64,000 nt of DNA from Chryseobacterium sp. 18061 (GTDB taxonomy: Bacteria > Pseudomonadota > Gammaproteobacteria > Enterobacterales > Enterobacteriaceae), in assembly GCA_902706205.1 (NCBI GenBank), contig CACSKA010000012.1, forward strand, positions 32,215 through 96,214, in the 5' to 3' direction. A program made the translations under genes and the position numbers. The notes below the pieces were generated by a model. The model saw only the letters and a program-made list of their open reading frames with translations. It was not told where the DNA came from and searched no databases. Below, piece by piece: positions 34,658-44,233 of the stretch. Every line of letters starts with the position of its first letter. The first letter of the stretch is position 1.

Positions 34658-34870
34658 TTACTTATTTAACTCAGCGGTCATGTGTACACGGTTACCGGTG
34701 AAAGCCTGGGTAATGGTGTAAGAAGCTGCGCCAGCTTCCTGAGCCTGTGCTGCAATTTTCGCTTCTGCACCGTCGATGGTGGAAGAGGTTGCGGTGACAG
34801 TCTGTGCAGCGAAAGAACCGAATGACGTTGCGAGAGCGATGACTGCGACAAAAGTTTTGATGCTTTTCAT
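34658..34870 (-). CDS. Small periplasmic DUF1471 (YhcN/BhsA-like) protein
   Basis: 70-residue secreted protein. A signal peptide ends near SFA-AQTVT; the remainder (about 48 residues) has the DUF1471 pattern, with ITQAFTGNRVHMTAELNK at the end. Members (BhsA, McbA, YhcN) respond to stress and influence biofilm and permeability. Single gene, convergent with frvR. I do not recognise the particular member. Confidence 0.8.
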   Translation of the reverse strand: MKSIKTFVAVIALATSFGSFAAQTVTATSSTIDGAEAKIAAQAQEAGAASYTITQAFTGNRVHMTAELNK

Positions 34871-34998
34871 GATGTATACCCTTCAGTTAAGTTGTCTTGG
34901 TAAGGCGTTTCGCCTTGATGTGATAAATAATAGACCCACATACTGACAACGAATAGCGGAAGGTTTTGCTCACGTCATTCAAATTAATTGAATTAGAA

Positions 34999-35835
34999 TC
35001 AGCCACCCAAAAGGCGCTGAGGATGGGTATAAATCGTCGCCCTGCCCGGTTTGCAGAAGCCCACCAGCGTCAGGTTGCAGCGCTCAGCCACTTCGACCGC
35101 CAGCGTCGTCGCGGCCGAGACAGCGAACAGGATTTCTACGCCACACATCGCGGCTTTCTGCACCATTTCATAGCTGGCCCGGCTGGAGACCAGCACTGCG
35201 CCCTGATGCCAGGCGTCACCTTCTCCCGCGCGTCGTCCCAGCAGTTTATCCAGCGCCACATGGCGACCAACGTCTTCCATTCCGCCCGCCAGCGTGCCGT
35301 TAGGGGTAACCCACGCGGCAGCGTGGGTGCAGCCTGTCAGGCGGCCCACCGGCTGGACATCATTGAGGTGTTCGAGCGCGAGATCGAGATATTTGAGGCT
35401 GAAAGTCTGGGTGAACAGAAGCGGTGCAATCGGGCGGCCCACATCATCGAGCTGTTCCACGCCGCAAACGCCGCAGCCTGTGCGTCCGGCCAGTGCGCGA
35501 CGGCGTTCTTTGAGCGCCATAAAACGACGGCTGGAGAGTTCAATCTGCACTTCGAGTCCGTTACAGACCTGCCGCACTTCCATCCCGAAAATTTCCGATC
35601 GGTTTTCAATAATTCCTTCGGAGAGGGAGAAACCGATGGCAAAAAGCATCAGATCCTTCGGAGATGCCATCATCACCACATGTGAAATACCGTTGTAGAC
35701 CAACGCCACGGGGACCTCTTCCGCGAGCTCGTCCTGCTGAGTGTGGTGTAAATCCTGGCGCTTCCAGAGATTCACCTGACGCATTCCAGTGATATCACTC
35801 ACATTACCAACCTGTTCTGATGATTTTTCGTTCAC
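34999..35835 (-). CDS. fdhD: Formate dehydrogenase accessory sulfurtransferase FdhD
   Basis: 278 residues. Transfers sulfur from IscS to the molybdenum cofactor of formate dehydrogenases; required for their activity. The catalytic cysteine pair is in GRTGCGVCGVEQ (Cys121 and Cys124). The C-terminal HPQRLLG is typical. It is divergent from fdoG, whose product it matures. Confidence 0.97.
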   Translation of the reverse strand: MNEKSSEQVGNVSDITGMRQVNLWKRQDLHHTQQDELAEEVPVALVYNGISHVVMMASPKDLMLFAIGFSLSEGIIENRSEIFGMEVRQVCNGLEVQIELSSRRFMALKERRRALAGRTGCGVCGVEQLDDVGRPIAPLLFTQTFSLKYLDLALEHLNDVQPVGRLTGCTHAAAWVTPNGTLAGGMEDVGRHVALDKLLGRRAGEGDAWHQGAVLVSSRASYEMVQKAAMCGVEILFAVSAATTLAVEVAERCNLTLVGFCKPGRATIYTHPQRLLGG

Positions 35836-35927
35836 TTTACATTAACCGTATTAGAACAAACGCACACACATTGTGGTATTCTGAAGGCATATCCCTCCAG
35901 GAATGAGGGAGATTACCCCAATTCTGA

Positions 35928-35953
35928 ACCTTTGTGGCAACGACCGCAAAGGT
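35928..35953. promoter_or_regulatory. Inverted repeat in fdhD-fdoG spacer
   Basis: ACCTTTG (35928-35934) and CAAAGGT (35947-35953) pair with GG/CC further inside, 76 bases before the fdoG ATG. It may be a leader hairpin or an operator; no protein can be named from it. Confidence 0.35.
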
Positions 35954-36028
35954 AAATAACAATCCATCCCCTTAGCGGTTTAGGTATTGAGTGGCGACGG
36001 GGAAGCAATGTCGAAACAAGGAGTGACC

Positions 36029-39000
36029 ATGCAGGTCAGCAGAAGGCAGTTCTTTAAGATCTGCGCTGGCGGTATGGCAGGCACAACGGCAGCTGCTTTG
36101 GGGTTTGCCCCAAGCGTAGCGCTGGCGGAAACGCGGCAGTACAAACTGCTACGCACCCGTGAAACCCGTAATACCTGCACATATTGTTCTGTCGGTTGTG
36201 GGCTGTTGATGTACAGCCTCGGTGACGGAGCAAAGAACGCCAAAGCATCCATCTTCCATATCGAAGGCGACCCGGATCATCCGGTAAACCGTGGGGCGCT
36301 TTGCCCAAAAGGCGCGGGTCTGGTGGATTTCATCCACTCCGAAAGCCGCCTGAAATATCCTGAATACCGTGCACCGGGCTCCGATAAATGGCAGCAAATC
36401 AGCTGGGACGACGCGTTCGAACGCATCGCCAAACTGATGAAAGCCGATCGTGACGCCAATTTCATCGCACAAAACGCCGAAGGCACCACCGTCAACCGCT
36501 GGCTCTCCACCGGTATGCTGTGTGCGTCTGCGTCCAGTAACGAAACCGGCTATTTAACCCAGAAATTCTCCCGTGCGCTCGGTATGCTCGCGGTGGACAA
36601 CCAGGCACGCGTCTGACACGGACCAACGGTAGCAAGTCTTGCTCCAACATTTGGTCGCGGTGCGATGACCAACCACTGGGTGGATATTAAAAACGCCAAC
36701 CTGGTAGTGGTGATGGGCGGTAACGCCGCTGAAGCGCATCCGGTCGGGTTCCGCTGGGCGATGGAAGCCAAAATACATAATGGCGCCAAACTTATCGTTA
36801 TCGATCCACGCTTTACGCGTACGGCATCGGTCGCCGATTTCTATACGCCGATTCGTTCCGGCACGGACATTACCTTCTTGTCCGGGGTTATTCTGTATCT
36901 GCTGAATAACGAAAAAATTAACCGCGAATACACCGAGGCGTATACCAACGCCAGCCTGATTGTGCGCGAAGATTACGCGTTCGACGACGGTCTGTTCTCG
37001 GGTTATGACGCCGACGCACGCAAGTACGATAAAACCAGCTGGAACTATGAGCTGGACGAAAACGGCCACGCCAAACGCGACACCACGCTGACTCACCCAC
37101 GCTGCGTGTGGAACCTGCTGAAAGAGCACGTTTCCCGCTATACGCCAGAGATGGTTGAGAACATTTGTGGTACGCCGAAAGCTGACTTCCTGAAAGTCTG
37201 CGAGTACATCGCGGAAACCAGCGCCCACGATAAAACCGCCTCATTCCTGTATGCCCTTGGCTGGACGCAGCACTCCGTCGGCGCGCAAAATATCCGCACC
37301 ATGGCGATGATCCAGCTGTTGCTCGGCAATATGGGTATGGCTGGCGGCGGCGTGAATGCCCTGCGCGGTCACTCCAATATTCAGGGCCTGACCGACCTTG
37401 GTCTGCTGTCGCAAAGCCTGCCGGGCTACATGACGCTGCCAAGCGAAAAACAAACTGACCTGCAAACCTATCTGACCGCCAACACGCCTAAACCGCTGCT
37501 GGAAGGCCAGGTGAACTACTGGGGCAACTATCCGAAGTTTTTCGTCTCGATGATGAAATCCTTCTACGGTGACAAGGCGACAGCGGAAAATAGCTGGGGC
37601 TTTGACTGGTTGCCGAAGTGGGACAAAGGCTACGACGTGCTGCAGTACTTTGACATGATGTACAAAGGTCAGGTGAACGGCTACATCTGCCAGGGCTTTA
37701 ACCCGGTGGCCTCGTTCCCGAACAAAAACAAGATTGTGGCCTCGATGTCGAAGCTGAAGTTCCTCGTCACCATCGATCCGCTGAATACTGAAACGTCGAC
37801 CTTCTGGCAGAACCACGGCGAGCAGAACGACGTTGACCCGTCAAAAATCCAGACCGAAGTATTCCGTCTGCCATCAACCTGCTTCGCCGAAGAGAACGGG
37901 TCTATCGTTAACTCCGGCCGCTGGCTGCAGTGGCACTGGAAAGGCGCGGATGCCCCGGGTATCGCCAAAACCGATGGTGAAATACTGGCCGGTATTTTCA
38001 TGCGTATGCGTGAAATGTACGCCAAAGACGGCGGTCCGGCGCCTGAGCCAGTGCTCAACATGACGTGGAATTACTCCACGCCGGACGAGCCTGCTTCGGA
38101 AGAAGTGGCGATGGAAAGTAACGGTAAAGCGCTGGCAGACGTTACCGACCCGGCTACCGGCGCGGTTATCGTCAAAAAAGGCCAACTGCTCAGCTCGTTT
38201 GCGCAGCTACGTGATGACGGTACGACTGCCAGCGGCTGCTGGATTTTTGCCGGCAGCTGGACGCCGGACGGCAACCAGATGGCGCGTCGCGATAACGCCG
38301 ACCCATCAGGCCTGGGCAATACGCTCGGCTGGGCGTGGGCGTGGCCGCTGAACCGCCGCATCCTGTATAACCGTGCTTCTGCAGACCCACAGGGTAAACC
38401 TTGGGATCCGAAGCGCCAGCTGATCAAATGGGATGGCGCGAAATGGGGCGGCGTGGATATTCCAGACTACAGCACCGCAGCGCCGGGTACTGACGTTGGG
38501 CCATTCATCATGCAACCCGAAGGAATGGGACGCCTGTTTGCTCTCGATAAGATGGCAGAAGGGCCGTTCCCGGAACACTACGAGCCGTTTGAAACGCCAC
38601 TTGGCACCAACCCACTGCACCCGAACGTCATTTCGAACCCGGCCGCACGCGTGTTCAAAGACGATATGGAAGCGATGGGTCAGCACGATAAGTTCCCGTA
38701 CGTTGGGACCACGTATCGTCTGACCGAGCACTTCCACTATTGGACTAAGCACGCGTTGCTGAACGCTATCGCACAGCCGGAACAGTTCATCGAGATTGGT
38801 GAGAAGCTGGCGGGTAAACTCGGCATCGGCCATGGCGACACGGTGAAAGTCACCTCCAACCGCGGCTATATCAAAGCCAAGGCGGTGGTGACCAAACGTA
38901 TCCGCACGCTAAAAGTGGACGGCAAAGACGTGGATACCATCGGGATTCCTATCCACTGGGGTTATCAGGGCGTCGCGAAGAAAGGCTTTATCGCGAATAC

Positions 39001-39079
39001 CCTGACGCCGTTTGTTGGCGATGCCAACACCCAGACGCCGGAGTTTAAATCCTTCCTCGTAAACGTGGAAAAGGTCTAG
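36029..39079 (+). CDS. fdoG: Formate dehydrogenase-O alpha subunit, selenocysteine-containing
   Basis: Catalytic molybdopterin subunit oxidising formate in the periplasm, 1016 residues as in E. coli. The start ATG at 36029 has AAGGAG upstream. A twin-arginine signal SRRQFFKICAGG directs export of the folded enzyme; the mature part begins near ETRQYK. An N-terminal [4Fe-4S] cluster is held by CTYCSVGCG and a later Cys (ALCPKGAG). The TGA at 36614-36616 (codon 196) is read as selenocysteine in DNQARV-U-HGPTV and coincides with the molybdenum ligand; a SECIS hairpin follows. The rest matches FdoG to the end (LVNVEKV). First gene of fdoGHI-fdhE. Confidence 0.97.
36614..36660 (+). promoter_or_regulatory. 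SECIS element for UGA selenocysteine decoding in fdoG
   Basis: The UGA and the next 44 bases can fold into a stem-loop with a GUCU-containing apical loop (GCAAGTCTTGC near 36633-36643), as in the fdhF, fdnG and fdoG elements that bind SelB. Confidence 0.85.
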
Positions 39080-39091
39080 CGGAGACGACTT

Positions 39092-39994
39092 ATGGCTTAT
39101 CAATCACAAGATATTATTCGCCGTTCCGCGACTAACGGTTTCACGCCCGCGCCTCAGGCGCGGGATCATCAACAGGAAGTGGCGAAACTCATCGACGTGA
39201 CCACCTGCATCGGCTGCAAAGCCTGTCAGGTGGCCTGTTCGGAGTGGAACGATATCCGTGATGAAATCGGTCACAACGTCGGGGTGTATGACAACCCGGC
39301 GGATTTGACCGCAAAATCATGGACCGTGATGCGCTTTTCGGAAGTCGAACAGAACGACAAACTGGAATGGCTTATCCGTAAGGATGGCTGCATGCACTGC
39401 GCCGACCCTGGTTGTCTGAAAGCATGTCCGGCGGAAGGGGCTATCATTCAGTATGCCAACGGCATCGTCGACTTCCAGTCTGAACAGTGCATCGGTTGTG
39501 GATACTGCATCGCAGGCTGCCCGTTTGATGTACCGCGTCTGAACCCGGAAGACAATCGCGTCTACAAATGCACGCTGTGCGTCGACCGCGTCACCGTGGG
39601 CCAGGAGCCGGCATGTGTGAAAACGTGCCCAACCGGCGCTATCCACTTTGGTTCTAAAGAGGATATGAAAGTGCTGGCGGGCGAGCGTGTCACTGAACTG
39701 AAAACGCGCGGGTATGATAACGCGGGTCTATACGACCCTGCGGGCGTCGGCGGTACGCACGTGATGTACGTCCTGCATCATGCCGACAAGCCAGGTTTGT
39801 ATCATGGTCTGCCGGAAAACCCGGAAATCAGTCAAACCGTTAAATTCTGGAAAGGTATCTGGAAACCGCTCGCGGCAGTTGGCTTCGCAGCAACCTTTGC
39901 GGCCAGCATCTTCCACTACGTCGGGGTCGGTCCGAACCGCGCCGATGAGGAAGAGGATAATCTGCATGAAGAGAAAGACGAGGTGCGCAAATGA
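39092..39994 (+). CDS. fdoH: Formate dehydrogenase-O iron-sulfur subunit
   Basis: 300-residue electron-transfer subunit with four [4Fe-4S] cluster motifs: CIGCKACQVAC, CMHCADPGCLKAC, CIGCGYCIAGC and CTLCVDR with CVKTCPTGAI. A membrane anchor helix at about 258-278 (PLAAVGFAATFAASIFHYVGV) fixes it to the inner membrane on the periplasmic face. It passes electrons from FdoG to FdoI. The stop overlaps fdoI. Confidence 0.97.
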   Translation: MAYQSQDIIRRSATNGFTPAPQARDHQQEVAKLIDVTTCIGCKACQVACSEWNDIRDEIGHNVGVYDNPADLTAKSWTVMRFSEVEQNDKLEWLIRKDGCMHCADPGCLKACPAEGAIIQYANGIVDFQSEQCIGCGYCIAGCPFDVPRLNPEDNRVYKCTLCVDRVTVGQEPACVKTCPTGAIHFGSKEDMKVLAGERVTELKTRGYDNAGLYDPAGVGGTHVMYVLHHADKPGLYHGLPENPEISQTVKFWKGIWKPLAAVGFAATFAASIFHYVGVGPNRADEEEDNLHEEKDEVRK

Positions 39995-40626
39995 AACGTC
40001 GTGACACCATCGTGCGCTACACCGCGCCGGAACGCATCAACCACTGGGTCACCGCCTTCTGCTTTATTCTGGCATCGGTGAGCGGGCTGGGCTTTTTCTT
40101 CCCATCCTTCAACTGGCTGATGCATATTCTCGGCACGCCGCAGCTGGCGCGTATTCTGCATCCGTTCGTCGGGGTGGTGATGTTCGCTTCGTTCATCATC
40201 ATGTTCTTCCGCTACTGGCATCACAACCTCATCAATCGGGACGATATCTTCTGGGCGAAGAATATCCGTAAGATTATCGTCAACGAGGAAGTGGGTGACA
40301 CAGGTCGATACAATTTCGGCCAGAAGTGCGTTTTCTGGGCGGCGATTATCTTCCTGGTGCTGCTGCTGGTGAGCGGCGTGATCATCTGGCGACCTTACTT
40401 CGCGCCAGCCTTCCCAATCCCGATTATCCGCATCGCACTAATGCTGCATTCATTTGCCGCAGTCGCGTTAATTGTGGTTATTATGGTGCATATCTACGCG
40501 GCCCTTTGGGTCAAAGGTACCATTACCGCGATGGTGGAAGGCTGGGTCACCAGCGCATGGGCGAAAAAACATCACCCGCGCTGGTACCGTGAAGTCCGCC
40601 AGAAAGAGGAAAAATCGACCGAATGA
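39991..40626 (+). CDS. fdoI: Formate dehydrogenase-O cytochrome b556 subunit
   Basis: 211-residue membrane subunit with four transmembrane helices and heme-b histidines in RINHWVTAF, HPFVGVVM and LHSFAAVALIVVIMVHIYAA. It transfers electrons to quinone. ATGA overlaps join it to fdoH and fdhE. Confidence 0.97.
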   Translation: MKRRDTIVRYTAPERINHWVTAFCFILASVSGLGFFFPSFNWLMHILGTPQLARILHPFVGVVMFASFIIMFFRYWHHNLINRDDIFWAKNIRKIIVNEEVGDTGRYNFGQKCVFWAAIIFLVLLLVSGVIIWRPYFAPAFPIPIIRIALMLHSFAAVALIVVIMVHIYAALWVKGTITAMVEGWVTSAWAKKHHPRWYREVRQKEEKSTE

Positions 40627-41552
40627 GTATTCGCATAATCCCACAAGATGAACTGGGGAGTAGCGAGAAACGTACGGCGGAAGCAATTCCGCCGTTATTA
40701 TTCCCGCGACTGAAAAATCTTTATCACCGCAGAGCGGAACGCCTGCTGCAGCTGGCGCAGGATAATCCGCTTGGCGAATACCTGCGCTTTGCGGCGCTAA
40801 TATCCCACGCCCAGGAAGTGGTGCTTTACGACCACCCGCTGCAAATGGATCTGACTGCGCGCATCAAAGAAGCGGCAGACCAGGGCAAACCGCCGCTGGA
40901 TATCAGCACGCTGCCGCGCGATAAGCACTGGCAGAAACTTTTGCAATCGATGATTGCGGAGCTGAAACCTGAAATGAGTGGCCCGGCGCTGGCAGTTATC
41001 GAGAACCTTGAAAAAGCGTCCGACACTGAGCTGGAAGAGATGGCATCAGCACTGTTGGCGTCTGATTTTTCCTCCGTCAGCAGCGATAAAGCCCCGTTCA
41101 TCTGGGCCGCGCTGTCGCTGTACTGGGCGCAAATGGCGAACCTTATTCCGGGGAAAGCCCGCGCGGAATATGGCGAACATCGCCAGTTCTGCCCGGTATG
41201 CGGTTCAATGCCGGTGTCGAGCGTTGTGCAAATTGGTACCACCCAAGGGCTGCGCTACTTGCACTGCAACCTGTGTGAATCCGAATGGCACGTGGTGCGT
41301 GTGAAGTGCAGTAACTGCGAGCAGAGCCGCGATTTACACTACTGGTCACTGGATAACGAGCAGGCCTCCGTCAAAGCCGAAAGCTGTGGCGACTGCGGAA
41401 CCTACCTCAAAATCCTGTATCAGGAAAAAGACCCCAACGTCGAGCCCGTGGCCGACGACCTCGCCTCTCTGGTGCTGGATGCGCGCATGGAACAAGAGGG
41501 CTTTGCCCGCAGTTCCATCAACCCGTTCCTGTTCCCGGGCGAAGGGGAGTAA
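40623..41552 (+). CDS. fdhE: Formate dehydrogenase assembly protein FdhE
   Basis: 309-residue cytoplasmic chaperone for respiratory formate dehydrogenases; binds the FdnG/FdoG proteins. It carries the paired CxxC rubredoxin-like iron-binding motifs: CPVCGSMP, CNLCESEW, CSNCEQS and CGDCGTY. It overlaps fdoI, completing the operon. Confidence 0.97.
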   Translation: MSIRIIPQDELGSSEKRTAEAIPPLLFPRLKNLYHRRAERLLQLAQDNPLGEYLRFAALISHAQEVVLYDHPLQMDLTARIKEAADQGKPPLDISTLPRDKHWQKLLQSMIAELKPEMSGPALAVIENLEKASDTELEEMASALLASDFSSVSSDKAPFIWAALSLYWAQMANLIPGKARAEYGEHRQFCPVCGSMPVSSVVQIGTTQGLRYLHCNLCESEWHVVRVKCSNCEQSRDLHYWSLDNEQASVKAESCGDCGTYLKILYQEKDPNVEPVADDLASLVLDARMEQEGFARSSINPFLFPGEGE

Positions 41553-41557
41553 CTCAT

Positions 41558-41590
41558 GTAAGGTCGGGTAATGCGAATTGCCCGACCTAC
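41558..41590. repeat. REP-like palindrome after fdhE
   Basis: AGGTCGGG (41561-41568) and CCCGACCT (41581-41588) form an 8-bp stem with GTA/TAC outer ends. It lies just before the truncated toxin gene and could mark the boundary where the toxin lost its 3' end. Confidence 0.7.
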
Positions 41591-41603
41591 AAGCAGTACG
41601 GCG

Positions 41604-41720
41604 TTATGACACCAGGCTAATAGCCCGCCGTGAAGCATATTTTTCGATAGTCTCCATCGCTTCATGATGCCCGCTAAAAAGATCGATGAGTATATTAGTG
41701 TCAAAAAGAGCGGCCTGCAT
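41604..41720 (-). pseudogene. Truncated PIN-domain (VapC-type) toxin
   Basis: The ATG at 41718-41720 opens a 38-codon frame starting MQAALFDTNILIDLFSGHHE and ending SRRAISLVS with TAA. The start is the beginning of a VapC-type ribonuclease: FDTNILID carries the first catalytic aspartate. Normal VapC proteins have about 120-140 residues and need three or four acidic residues; the rest is missing and a REP-like palindrome follows at once. The gene starts two bases after the antitoxin stop, the usual VapBC layout. It cannot encode an active toxin as it stands. Confidence 0.8.
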
Positions 41721-41722
41721 TC

Positions 41723-41968
41723 TCACTGCCACTCCGCACGCAGTTTTCTTTGGTATTCAACACCCTCTTCACCACACTCTTGCCAAACCCCCAAGGCATT
41801 GACAATCGCAGACTGACTCTGACTTTCAAGGTATTGCTCTACTGCCTCACGCAACAATTCCGCTCGTGGAAGGTTACGATGCTGCTTAAGATCATCGAGA
41901 CGTTTAATCGCCTCATCCGGCAAATCGAGTAATATTCGACCCATATCTATTCCAACCACGATACCCAT
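41723..41968 (-). CDS. Ribbon-helix-helix (CopG-type) antitoxin
   Basis: 81-residue protein with an RHH DNA-binding domain (GRILLDLPDEAIKRLDDLKQHRNLPRAELLREAVEQYL). CTGGAG seven bases before the ATG at 41968 supports this start; an internal ATG eight codons on (MGRILLDL) is the alternative. It precedes the truncated VapC toxin on the same strand, so it is the antitoxin of a decayed pair. E. coli has a CopG-like gene, yiiF, at about this chromosomal position, which may be its counterpart. Confidence 0.82.
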   Translation of the reverse strand: MGIVVGIDMGRILLDLPDEAIKRLDDLKQHRNLPRAELLREAVEQYLESQSQSAIVNALGVWQECGEEGVEYQRKLRAEWQ

Positions 41969-42156
41969 ATATATCTCCAGTATATCACCAGTGGTTAATA
42001 AATAGACAAAATACAGAGTATGGACGTGTGATTAAAGCCAGAATTTCTAGTCATAATCGCTTTTGCGAGCCGCTTTCCAGAATCCGGAGAAGACAGGAAA
42101 TGGCGGTTTTCAAATAGCAAATTCCAGGTTATAAGTCTGGATATGCATACAGCAAA

Positions 42157-43077
42157 ATGGATAACAAAATGGCACTGGAAGCAGGTATTGCGGAGTTGGT
42201 TAACGGCTTCATTGCAGCGGGCAGACTCTCGTCCAGAACTCAAAGCATAGAAGAACGCAGAGCCGGATACGTAGCCAGCACGGTGCTGGCTGGGGATAAA
42301 GAAATGCGAGTCCAGACACGATCTTTCGAACATGAAGGCATTCGTTTTTGGGTCGCCTCGCCTTTGCTGCTCAGCAACCCGCGTCCTGCGGTCATTTACT
42401 ACCATGGCGGCTGCTTTATCAGCGGTGGCGTTACCACTCACGAGAAGCAACTGCGTCAACTGGCGTACCAGGGCAACTGTCATGTGATTGCCGTAGAGTA
42501 TCGCCAAGCTCCAGAATTCACGTACCCGACAGCGCATGACGATGCGCTAAAAGGGGCCGATATTGTGTGGCGAAACGCCTCACTATTCGGGATCAACCCC
42601 AATCAAATCACGCTAGCGGGTGACAGTGCGGGAGGACATCTGGCGCTGGTAACCACACTTCGCCTGAAAAAATCGGGTCAATGGCTGCCCGCACAGCTGT
42701 TGCTGATCTACCCAATGCTTGATGCCACTGCGAGCTGTGAAAGCTATATCCGTAACGGCGAAGATTACGTGATTACCCGCGATACGCTGCTCAGTGGTTA
42801 TGAAATGTATCTGGCCGACCTACCGCGAGAACATCCAGAAGCCAGCCCGTTATGGCGCGACGATTTTAACGGTCTGCCACCGGTGCATATCATTACCGCC
42901 GAATACGACCCTCTGTACGATGAGGGAAAAGAGCTACACAGACGCATGCAGAATCAAAGGGTAAACTGCTCTCATCAGGAATATGCAGGCGTAATCCACG
43001 GCTTCTTTCAGTTAGCAGGGATCAGTGCATCGGCTCGGCGAGTAATGAACGATGTGGCTCGCCGAGTTGCATTCTAA
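42157..43077 (+). CDS. Alpha/beta hydrolase, hormone-sensitive lipase family
   Basis: 306-residue carboxylesterase-type enzyme. The oxyanion motif is HGGCF (near 84-88; the usual form is HGGG), the nucleophile is Ser in GDSAGGH near 155-161, and the acid and histidine are in AEYDPLYDEG and VIHGFFQ. No signal peptide. It stands alone between the toxin remnant and fabY; the natural ester is unknown. Start: ATG at 42157 (MDNKMALEAGIAELV); an internal ATG lies four codons on. Confidence 0.85.
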   Translation: MDNKMALEAGIAELVNGFIAAGRLSSRTQSIEERRAGYVASTVLAGDKEMRVQTRSFEHEGIRFWVASPLLLSNPRPAVIYYHGGCFISGGVTTHEKQLRQLAYQGNCHVIAVEYRQAPEFTYPTAHDDALKGADIVWRNASLFGINPNQITLAGDSAGGHLALVTTLRLKKSGQWLPAQLLLIYPMLDATASCESYIRNGEDYVITRDTLLSGYEMYLADLPREHPEASPLWRDDFNGLPPVHIITAEYDPLYDEGKELHRRMQNQRVNCSHQEYAGVIHGFFQLAGISASARRVMNDVARRVAF

Positions 43078-43098
43078 GGTTGTTAGCCTTTAACAACC
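43078..43098. terminator. Hairpin after the hydrolase gene
   Basis: GGTTGTTA and TAACAACC form an 8-bp stem immediately after the stop. No clear T run follows. Confidence 0.5.
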
Positions 43099-43243
43099 CG
43101 CAGATGAAGCGAGATTGTACAATTCTCATTAATGGGGTGTCGTCACCATGGTCCAGGACAACTGCCAGATTTTATCCGTATGCGGATAAAGGGATATCCG
43201 CATACTGAATCAACAAATGAATTCTGAGCTACATCTTCGCTCA

Positions 43244-44233
43244 CTACTCCTCTTCGTTGCCGCCCTCTTCCAGCGGCCCGAAAGGTTTAGCGGGCAAGAC
43301 CATGAAGATGCCTTCAAAAATCGCACCAGAGGTATCGTCACCGAATAGCTCAACCTGCAGCTGAACGCGGGCTTTACGGCCGCGGGCCAGTCGGTCGAGG
43401 TCACCGCTGAGCGAACCGAGATCGGCTATCGCACTTGGCTTGCCGCTGATCGGTTTGCTGTAGCGAATGTGGGCATCTGCCAGAATGATCGTGCCGCCGA
43501 GATGACGCTCGCGCAACATCAGCCAGATCAATCCCCAGCCGGTCAACGTTGCGAGGGAAAACAGGCTACCAGCGAAAAGGGTATGATGCGGATTCTGGTT
43601 GCCGATTTCCGGCATGGTGGTGATGAATTTTTGCCCGGTGTATTGCTGAATACGTACACCCATTTTCTCGCTCAGCGGAATGTGTTCATACCACGCCTGC
43701 TGAAGCTGCCCGCACCAGTCGCCGCGATGCAGGATATCATCGAGTGTCGCGATGGGTTTAATCATCAGGAAGTGCCGAATCGGCGTCGTTTGTGGCGTGG
43801 TGATTTCACCCTGGTTCACGAAACCGAGCTTGGCAAAGAATTCGACGGCGTCTTCACGGGCGCTACAAGTCACGCGCTTCACGCCTTCCTGCCGCGCTAC
43901 GGACTCCAGCGTCATCGCCATCAGCGTGCCGAGACCTTTACCCTGCACCGACGGGTCCGCCGCCATGAAGCGAATAGAGGCTTCGTTATCGCCATTAATA
44001 TACAGGCGGCCTACCGCCACCAGCTTACCCGCTTCGTCCACCACCATCTGATGATGCGCCATAGCGTCCCAGGCATCACGCTCAGAGCCCTGCGGCTGAT
44101 GCAGCGGCTTGCGCAGCATTTCCCAGCGGAACTGGTAATAACACGCTAATTCTTCTTCCGTTTGCGGTACTCGAAGGTGATACATAGCGGAACTCTCTTT
44201 TGCGGCCCGCGCCCAACCTGCCTGAAGGCTCAT
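43244..44233 (-). CDS. fabY: Acetyl-CoA:ACP acyltransferase-type fatty acid initiation protein FabY (YiiD)
   Basis: 329 residues as in E. coli YiiD. Residues 17-150 are a GNAT acetyltransferase domain (SVQGKGLGTLMAMTLESVARQEG with the acetyl-CoA loop), and 175-320 are a thioesterase-like YiiD_C domain (NPHHTLFAGSLFSLATLTGWG). FabY supports an alternative route of fatty acid initiation. Its start overlaps the dtd stop. Confidence 0.94.
   Translation of the reverse strand: MSLQAGWARAAKESSAMYHLRVPQTEEELACYYQFRWEMLRKPLHQPQGSERDAWDAMAHHQMVVDEAGKLVAVGRLYINGDNEASIRFMAADPSVQGKGLGTLMAMTLESVARQEGVKRVTCSAREDAVEFFAKLGFVNQGEITTPQTTPIRHFLMIKPIATLDDILHRGDWCGQLQQAWYEHIPLSEKMGVRIQQYTGQKFITTMPEIGNQNPHHTLFAGSLFSLATLTGWGLIWLMLRERHLGGTIILADAHIRYSKPISGKPSAIADLGSLSGDLDRLARGRKARVQLQVELFGDDTSGAIFEGIFMVLPAKPFGPLEEGGNEEE

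Noticed and set aside
36611..36664. fdoG as a pseudogene split by TGA
   Set aside because: The TGA is at the selenocysteine position, in frame, with a SECIS hairpin after it.
41420..41704. 94-codon minus-strand frame as the toxin continuing in another frame
   Set aside because: It does not contain PIN-domain residues and runs into fdhE; the 38-codon frame carries the family start.
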